Positions 59,432 through 64,000 of a stretch of 64,000 bases of DNA are shown in pieces. The translations under genes and the position numbers were made by a program. Each line of letters starts with the position of its first letter. Position 1 is the first letter of the stretch. This DNA is from an uncultured bacterium (GTDB lineage: Bacteria; Bacillota; Clostridia; Lachnospirales; Lachnospiraceae). The stretch is from positions 99,431 to 163,430 of the forward strand of contig CAMTMP010000005.1 of assembly GCA_947073545.1 (NCBI GenBank). The letters are read 5' to 3'. The notes under the pieces are model-generated. The model searched no databases, was not told where the DNA came from, and was given only the letters and a program-made list of their open reading frames with translations.

Positions 59432-59947
59432 CTAAAGTGGAAATAATTGTGGGCAGCCTTCTTTTTGAATCTGCAGAATACGCTGATTTTTACTGCCACG
59501 GAATTTCAGACTGATATCATACTGGTTTTGATCAAATTCTCCATCTACCAGTACATCCACATAGGACAGAAAGGCTTCCGTTGCTTCGCAGTGGGCCCGC
59601 CCATCAGGAGATAAAAGATCCGTCTCATAGGTATATCCGGTATAGCACCAGATGTTTTTTTCCGGGAAGCGCTTTTTAAACTGTTCAAGCAGTGGAAGAA
59701 GCGCTCTTTGATTGGAAGGTTCCATAGGTTCTCCGCCTAAAAGAGTCAGGCCGCTGATATATTTTGGAGAAATAGATTCCAGGATTTCCTGGATCGTCTC
59801 TTCCGTAAAATCATTACCATAGTTAAAATCCCATGTGTTTTCATTAAAACATCCCCGGCACCTGTGGGTACAGCCAGACACAAACAGGCTGGTTCGAACT
59901 CCCAGCCCGTTTGCAATATCATAGTATTTTATGTCCGCGTATTTCAT
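59432..59947 (-). CDS. nrdG: Anaerobic ribonucleotide reductase activase
   Basis: This 171-residue radical SAM enzyme makes the glycyl radical on NrdD. It has the CxxxCxxC cluster motif in SGCTHRCRGCFNENTW (about 26-41), TLLGGEPMEPSNQ (the GGE motif) and the family start MKYADIKYYDIANGLG. The frame is open upstream to 60073, but ATG 59947 fits the family and follows nrdD by 34 bases. It is co-transcribed with nrdD. Confidence 0.95.
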   Translation of the reverse strand: MKYADIKYYDIANGLGVRTSLFVSGCTHRCRGCFNENTWDFNYGNDFTEETIQEILESISPKYISGLTLLGGEPMEPSNQRALLPLLEQFKKRFPEKNIWCYTGYTYETDLLSPDGRAHCEATEAFLSYVDVLVDGEFDQNQYDISLKFRGSKNQRILQIQKEGCPQLFPL

Positions 59948-59981
59948 GTAATTTCGCCAACCTTTCCTGCACATGGTTTTC

Positions 59982-62144
59982 TTACAAATGCAGCACCCGC
60001 TCTTTGATTTCCTGTGTGCGTCCCTGATTCCAGAACTGGGTGCCAATATAGCCGCAGGTACGTCTTGCCACATTCATTTTGTTCTGATCTCTGTTTCCAC
60101 ATTTGGGGCATTCCCAAACCAGCTTATTGTGCTCATCTTCAATAATGCGGATTTCTCCGTCATATCCACATTCCTGGCAATAATCGCTTTTGGTATTCAG
60201 TTCCGCGTACATAATATGATCGTAAATATGCTGCATAACGGCAAGCACGGCATCTATATTATTCTGCATATTGGGAACTTCCACATAGCTGATTGCACCG
60301 CCGGGAGACAGCTTCTGAAATTGAGCTTCAAAGGTTAATTTGTCAAAGGCATTGATGGATTCAGTCACATGAACGTGATAGCTGTTGGTGATATAATTTT
60401 TGTCAGTTACGTCGGGAATAATTCCAAAACGATTCTGAAGGCACTTGGAAAATTTGTAAGTAGTGGATTCTAATGGAGTGCCATAAAGACTAAAGCCAAT
60501 ATTCGTTTCTTTTTCCCATTTTTTGCAGGTATCATTTAAATGATTCATAATTTGTAAAGCAAAGGGAGTTGCCTCCGGATCTGTATGGGATTTTCCGGTC
60601 ATATAGCGGACGCATTCGCATAAACCAGCATATCCCAGGGAAATAGTAGAGTAGCCTCCATAAAGAAGCTTATCTATGGTTTCTCCTTTTTTCAGACGGG
60701 CAAGCGCGCCATTTTGCCATAAAATAGGGGCAACGTCGGAAGGGGTTCCCTTAAGGCGTTCGTGCCGGCACATAAGGGCTCTTCTGCAAAGGAGAAGACG
60801 TTCCTCTAAAATATCCCAGAATTTGTCCATATCACCGCCAGACGAGCAGGCTGCGTCCACTAAATTTAAAGTTACAACACCCTGATTGAACCTTCCGTAA
60901 AATTTATAGGAGCCATTTTCATCTTTGTAGATAGATAAGAAAGAGCGGCAGCCCATACAGGGATAACAGTTGCCTTCTTTCAGGGTTTTAATGATTTTTT
61001 CAGAAATATAATCAGGTACCAGACGTTTGGCAGTACAACGGGCAGCAAGCCGGGTAAGATGCCAATATTTGGAATCCTCAAAGATATTGTTTTCTTCCAG
61101 CACATAAATAAGCTTTGGAAATGCCGGTGTAATATAGATTCCCTGCTCATTTTTTACGCCCTGAATTCGGCCAAGAAGCATTTCTTCTATGATCAGCGCC
61201 AGGTCATCCCGCAATTGTCCCTCAGGCACTTCATTTAAATACATAAACACAGTGACAAAAGGTGCCTGTCCGTTGGTGGTCATTAGAGTGATTACCTGAT
61301 ATTGAATCATTTGTACTCCCTGCTTAATTTCCCGGCGAACCCGCATTTCGGCCATTTTGTTGACCAGCTCATCAGTTGCTTCTATTTGCTGGGCAGTTAA
61401 TTCTTCCCTTACTTCCCGACGGAATTTTTCCCTGCTTACCTGAACAAAAGGTGCAAGATGGGACAAAGTGATGCTTTGACCGCCATATTGGGAGCTTGCA
61501 ATCTGTGCAATGGCCTGAGTTGCAATATTGCAGGCAGTAGAAAAACTGTGGGGGCGTTCAATCATAGCCTCACTGATAATGGTACCGTTCTGAAGCATAT
61601 CTTCTAAATTTACCAGGCAGCAGTTATGCATGTGCTGGGCAAAATAATCGGCATCATGAAAATGAATCAGTCCTTTTTCATGTGCATCAACAATGTCAGG
61701 AGGAAGCAGAAAACGCTTGGTAATATCCTTACTGACTTCTCCTGCCATATAATCTCTTTGTACACTGTTGACAATGGGATTTTTATTGGAATTTTCCTGG
61801 AGCACTTCTTCATTATTGCATTCTAAGAGAGATAAAATCTGCTCATCGGTGGAATTGGACTTGCGGACAAGCTCCCGTTTGTAGCGGTAAGTAATATAGT
61901 TTGAAGCAAGCTTATAGGTTTGCTGCTTCATGATTTCTTCTTCCACCAAATCCTGAATTTCTTCCACGTTAGGACTCCGCTTCATTTCGATGCAAAGATT
62001 TGTAACATTATCTACTATAGTTTTGATTTGCTCTAAGCTTAAGCGGTCAGATTCCTGAACACTGGCATTGGCTTTTTTTACTGCTTCTTCTATTTTACCG
62101 GAGTCAAAAGTAACCTCCATACCGCTTCTTTTGATGATATTCAT
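59982..62144 (-). CDS. nrdD: Anaerobic ribonucleoside-triphosphate reductase
   Basis: The 720-residue class III enzyme reduces NTPs to dNTPs anaerobically. It has an N-terminal ATP-cone (about 1-95, IKRSGMEVTFDSGKIEEAVK), the catalytic barrel with YPCMGCRSFLS (active-site Cys) and NLVDAACSSGG, a C-terminal zinc site with CQECGYDG and CPKCGN, and the glycyl radical loop RRTCGYIGTQFWNQGR (Gly in CGYIG). The start follows GGGGG, and a consensus promoter lies 53 bases upstream. nrdG lies downstream. Confidence 0.96.
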   Translation of the reverse strand: MNIIKRSGMEVTFDSGKIEEAVKKANASVQESDRLSLEQIKTIVDNVTNLCIEMKRSPNVEEIQDLVEEEIMKQQTYKLASNYITYRYKRELVRKSNSTDEQILSLLECNNEEVLQENSNKNPIVNSVQRDYMAGEVSKDITKRFLLPPDIVDAHEKGLIHFHDADYFAQHMHNCCLVNLEDMLQNGTIISEAMIERPHSFSTACNIATQAIAQIASSQYGGQSITLSHLAPFVQVSREKFRREVREELTAQQIEATDELVNKMAEMRVRREIKQGVQMIQYQVITLMTTNGQAPFVTVFMYLNEVPEGQLRDDLALIIEEMLLGRIQGVKNEQGIYITPAFPKLIYVLEENNIFEDSKYWHLTRLAARCTAKRLVPDYISEKIIKTLKEGNCYPCMGCRSFLSIYKDENGSYKFYGRFNQGVVTLNLVDAACSSGGDMDKFWDILEERLLLCRRALMCRHERLKGTPSDVAPILWQNGALARLKKGETIDKLLYGGYSTISLGYAGLCECVRYMTGKSHTDPEATPFALQIMNHLNDTCKKWEKETNIGFSLYGTPLESTTYKFSKCLQNRFGIIPDVTDKNYITNSYHVHVTESINAFDKLTFEAQFQKLSPGGAISYVEVPNMQNNIDAVLAVMQHIYDHIMYAELNTKSDYCQECGYDGEIRIIEDEHNKLVWECPKCGNRDQNKMNVARRTCGYIGTQFWNQGRTQEIKERVLHL

Positions 62145-62196
62145 TCTAATACCCCCATATATTGTATATTGCTGATAAAAAACAGGCATATTTAGT

Positions 62197-62224
62197 ATTA
62201 TACCGGTCGGAGCAAAATATGCAA
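62197..62224 (-). promoter_or_regulatory. Sigma-A promoter of nrdD-nrdG
   Basis: The minus strand has TTGCAT (62219-62224), a 16-base spacer and TATAAT (62197-62202), about 53 bases before the nrdD start. Confidence 0.65.
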
Positions 62225-62351
62225 GTATCCTTGGTTACAAATAAAGAAAAATAATAGACAAAAAACATAAGAGGAATTTGTGCAAAAATAAAGACGTTGA
62301 AAATAACTGGTTTTTATCAAATACATTCATGTTTTGCAAGCCGGTTTTTGG

Positions 62352-62386
62352 AAAAAATACCTGCGGCATTTTTAATGCAGCAGGTA
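62352..62386 (-). terminator. Terminator of the hemerythrin-response regulator gene
   Basis: Read on the minus strand, TACCTGC-T-GCATT and AATGC-C-GCAGGTA pair around a three-base loop (62358-62386), with one internal mismatch, and run into TATTTTTT. The rest of the gap up to the nrdD promoter shows nothing else. Confidence 0.8.
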
Positions 62387-62412
62387 TACGAAATTCATTC
62401 ATTAATGTTATT

Positions 62413-63756
62413 TTACTGACTTTGCAAAAAATCATCAATGCTTTTCTTGATTTCTTCGTCAGACATCGTTTTTAAAAGATAACCTTCCGGCTTTAGGGAA
62501 ATAACTTTTTTGATACTTTCCCGATCGCCCCTGCCGGTTAAAAACATAACCGGAATGTCTGCAATTTCTTTTTCTGAACGAATCATTTCCAATGCCTGTC
62601 TTCCGTCGCATACAGGCATTTCATAATCTAATAAAACCAAATTTGGACGGTTTATGGTAATTTTCTGAATGGCGGATAAACTGGAACTGGCCTCAATCAG
62701 ATCATAGTCTGATATTAGCAGCTTGACCATTCTGCTTCTCATAAACTCGGAATCATCTACAACCAGAATTTTTTGTTTTCGTTTTTCATTTTCTTCTTTT
62801 TCTTTCACCAGATAATCACTGACTGCAGTTAAAGCATTTTGAGAGTTAATGGAAATCTTTTCCCGAATGGAGTCAGCGGTGGCAGCACAAAAAGCAAAAT
62901 ATCCTTCCCCTGCATCAAACAACAGGCTGCAGGAAGGCTGTTCTCTTTCAAAAGAATTTACAAGCTGCTCATGTGTCAAAAGGCACTCTTTTTCCATCTT
63001 TAAGAGGGCAATTGCAGGAAAATTCTCCCTGATTTTTTCTAAAAACTGACGTGACAGATAGCGGGTAACGTTAATTACCATATCATCAATTTTAGGATAA
63101 TCTGTATTTAAAATCCTGCTTACAATTTTAAGCAGCAGTCTGTCTTCAAATATAAGAGTGACTTCCCATTTTTCCTTTTGATCTCCCTTATAGAAAAAAC
63201 GACAGCAGATCATTTTTCCAAAATCTTCACCAGCGTACTGTTCACTGATCAGTTTTGCCTTTAAATGAAACATTTCCTGAATTAGTTGAAGGATGGCAGA
63301 TTCTAAAGCATCATTTTCTGCTTCATGTGAAATATTTTTCCATTTGCTTTTTGTTTTTCCTACAATGGCCAGATCTTCTGTCTGGGTATGTGCAACCACC
63401 CATCCGATGCAGACTGCCAGAAAATGCCGGATGGATTCAACGGAATACTGGGTTTCTTTTAATTCAGCTTCTAGTGCAGGCAGTGTTTCAAATCTGAAAT
63501 TGTCATGGAGACGTTTATGTACTTCATACTCTTCATATTCAATTGACTGCATATATGCTTCTTCGTGTTCAAAATGTTTTTCGGTATGATTTTTTAAGTA
63601 TTTGACACCTTCCCGGCATACCCATTCACTTTTTTCTTCATTGTCGCTGAGCTGCAGTAGTTTATTCATAGTTGAAAAAAGCTGCTTATGTTCCTTGTCA
63701 AGAAAATCCACACCGATTTTGTAACGGTCATGCCATACAAATTGATTTTGGTTCAT
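62413..63756 (-). CDS. Hemerythrin/CheX-like/response-regulator fusion
   Basis: The 447-residue protein starts with a bacteriohemerythrin domain (about 1-135: WHDRYKIGVDFLDKEHKQLF, HTEKHFEHEEAYM, HKRLHDNF), with the His/Glu diiron ligands in place. Residues about 160-310 resemble the chemotaxis phosphatase CheX. The C-terminal 120 residues are a receiver domain (VVDDSEFMRSRMVKLL, LVLLDYEMPVCDG, MFLTGRGD). It would sense O2, NO or iron and affect motility or a phosphorelay. No kinase or flagellar gene is adjacent. ATG 63756 has AGGAG seven bases upstream. Confidence 0.9.
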   Translation of the reverse strand: MNQNQFVWHDRYKIGVDFLDKEHKQLFSTMNKLLQLSDNEEKSEWVCREGVKYLKNHTEKHFEHEEAYMQSIEYEEYEVHKRLHDNFRFETLPALEAELKETQYSVESIRHFLAVCIGWVVAHTQTEDLAIVGKTKSKWKNISHEAENDALESAILQLIQEMFHLKAKLISEQYAGEDFGKMICCRFFYKGDQKEKWEVTLIFEDRLLLKIVSRILNTDYPKIDDMVINVTRYLSRQFLEKIRENFPAIALLKMEKECLLTHEQLVNSFEREQPSCSLLFDAGEGYFAFCAATADSIREKISINSQNALTAVSDYLVKEKEENEKRKQKILVVDDSEFMRSRMVKLLISDYDLIEASSSLSAIQKITINRPNLVLLDYEMPVCDGRQALEMIRSEKEIADIPVMFLTGRGDRESIKKVISLKPEGYLLKTMSDEEIKKSIDDFLQSQ

Positions 63757-64000
63757 GTCACTTCTCCTTATACTATGATTATTTCCTATAGTTGGCAATG
63801 CAATTATTATATCACCAAGAGATATTTAATACAAGAATCTTGCAAAACAATAAATAAAGTTGTTAATCACTTTTTGCCTGTATTTTTATCAGGAATTCTT
63901 GTTTTTTAAAGGATAATATGATAATGGTGATAGTCAATAACTGTGTTGGTCTTTCATCATAGTCCGTTTTATGGGACAACCAAATCTGTATAATATGATT
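63757..64000. other. Right-edge non-coding stretch
   Basis: Beyond the promoter of the preceding minus-strand gene I see no gene or stable hairpin up to the end of the window. The last 50 bases contain a TATAAT, which may belong to a promoter of a gene beyond the edge. Confidence 0.5.
63806..63834 (-). promoter_or_regulatory. Sigma-A promoter of the hemerythrin-response regulator gene
   Basis: The minus strand has TTGTAT (63829-63834), a 17-base spacer and TATAAT (63806-63811), 50 bases before the start. Confidence 0.7.

Noticed and set aside
62145..62200. NrdR box upstream of nrdD
   Set aside because: The ATAT-rich stretch does not match the ACAnnATATnnnTGT-type pattern in two spaced copies, so I do not call it.
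63688..63909. Small plus-strand ORF at the right edge
   Set aside because: It overlaps the start and promoter of the hemerythrin-response regulator gene on the other strand and has no ribosome site.

Overview
The window reads as a chromosomal segment of a low-GC, strictly anaerobic Firmicute, most like a gut Lachnospiraceae (Blautia, Dorea or Ruminococcus-like). The evidence is the AT-leaning base composition, strong AGGAGG-type ribosome binding sites, class III ribonucleotide reductase (nrdD/nrdG), a flavodiiron protein, and several families typical of that group (LytTR-DUF3021, RNHCP, CD3324-like, DUF6323/DUF6179-like). I see no rRNA, tRNA, CRISPR array or intact insertion sequence.

Layout. 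1-2.5 kb is a decayed mobile-element edge: a partial unknown gene, an intact MerR-TipAS regulator, an XRE repressor and a relaxosome-type gene both cut at one junction, and a GNAT gene missing its 5' end. 2.7-14.3 kb is one long operon: a secreted/membrane protein, an ABC-2 ATPase and permease, a coiled-coil membrane protein, MoxR, DUF58 and a 1,483-residue triple-vWA protein. 14.3-33.5 kb is a mosaic of small metabolic and accessory genes: Fe-S protein, GNAT, LD-carboxypeptidase, truncated methyltransferase, ATPase, frameshifted acyltransferase, upp, glgX, nitroreductase, a nucleotidyltransferase-GNAT fusion, DUF pair, epimerase, RNHCP protein, lipoprotein and pepT. 33.6-39.2 kb holds a cytoplasmic hybrid histidine kinase divergent from an envelope-stress operon (TPM-like membrane protein, PspA, TerB-like/CbbX AAA+).

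39.3-46.4 kb is an AT-rich island. A membrane coiled-coil protein lies divergent from a zinc-ribbon membrane protein. They are followed by a tightly packed four-gene cassette: PLD-nuclease/SF2 helicase/DUF3427-like, NUDIX hydrolase, GIY-YIG nuclease/DUF2075 helicase, and MazG-like pyrophosphohydrolase. Two nuclease-helicases paired with two nucleotide-cleaning enzymes, without a methyltransferase, make it the best candidate here for an undescribed (probably anti-phage) system.

46.4-64 kb is conserved chromosome: AraC regulator and MATE exporter, an unknown protein, a 37-codon ORF just before a GH53 galactanase lipoprotein, a voltage-gated-type K+ channel, cutC, a flavodiiron protein, a FAD-Rieske oxidoreductase, a LytTR-DUF3021-ABC operon, nrdD-nrdG, and a hemerythrin/CheX-like/response-regulator fusion. 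Oxygen, NO and iron handling recur in this half.
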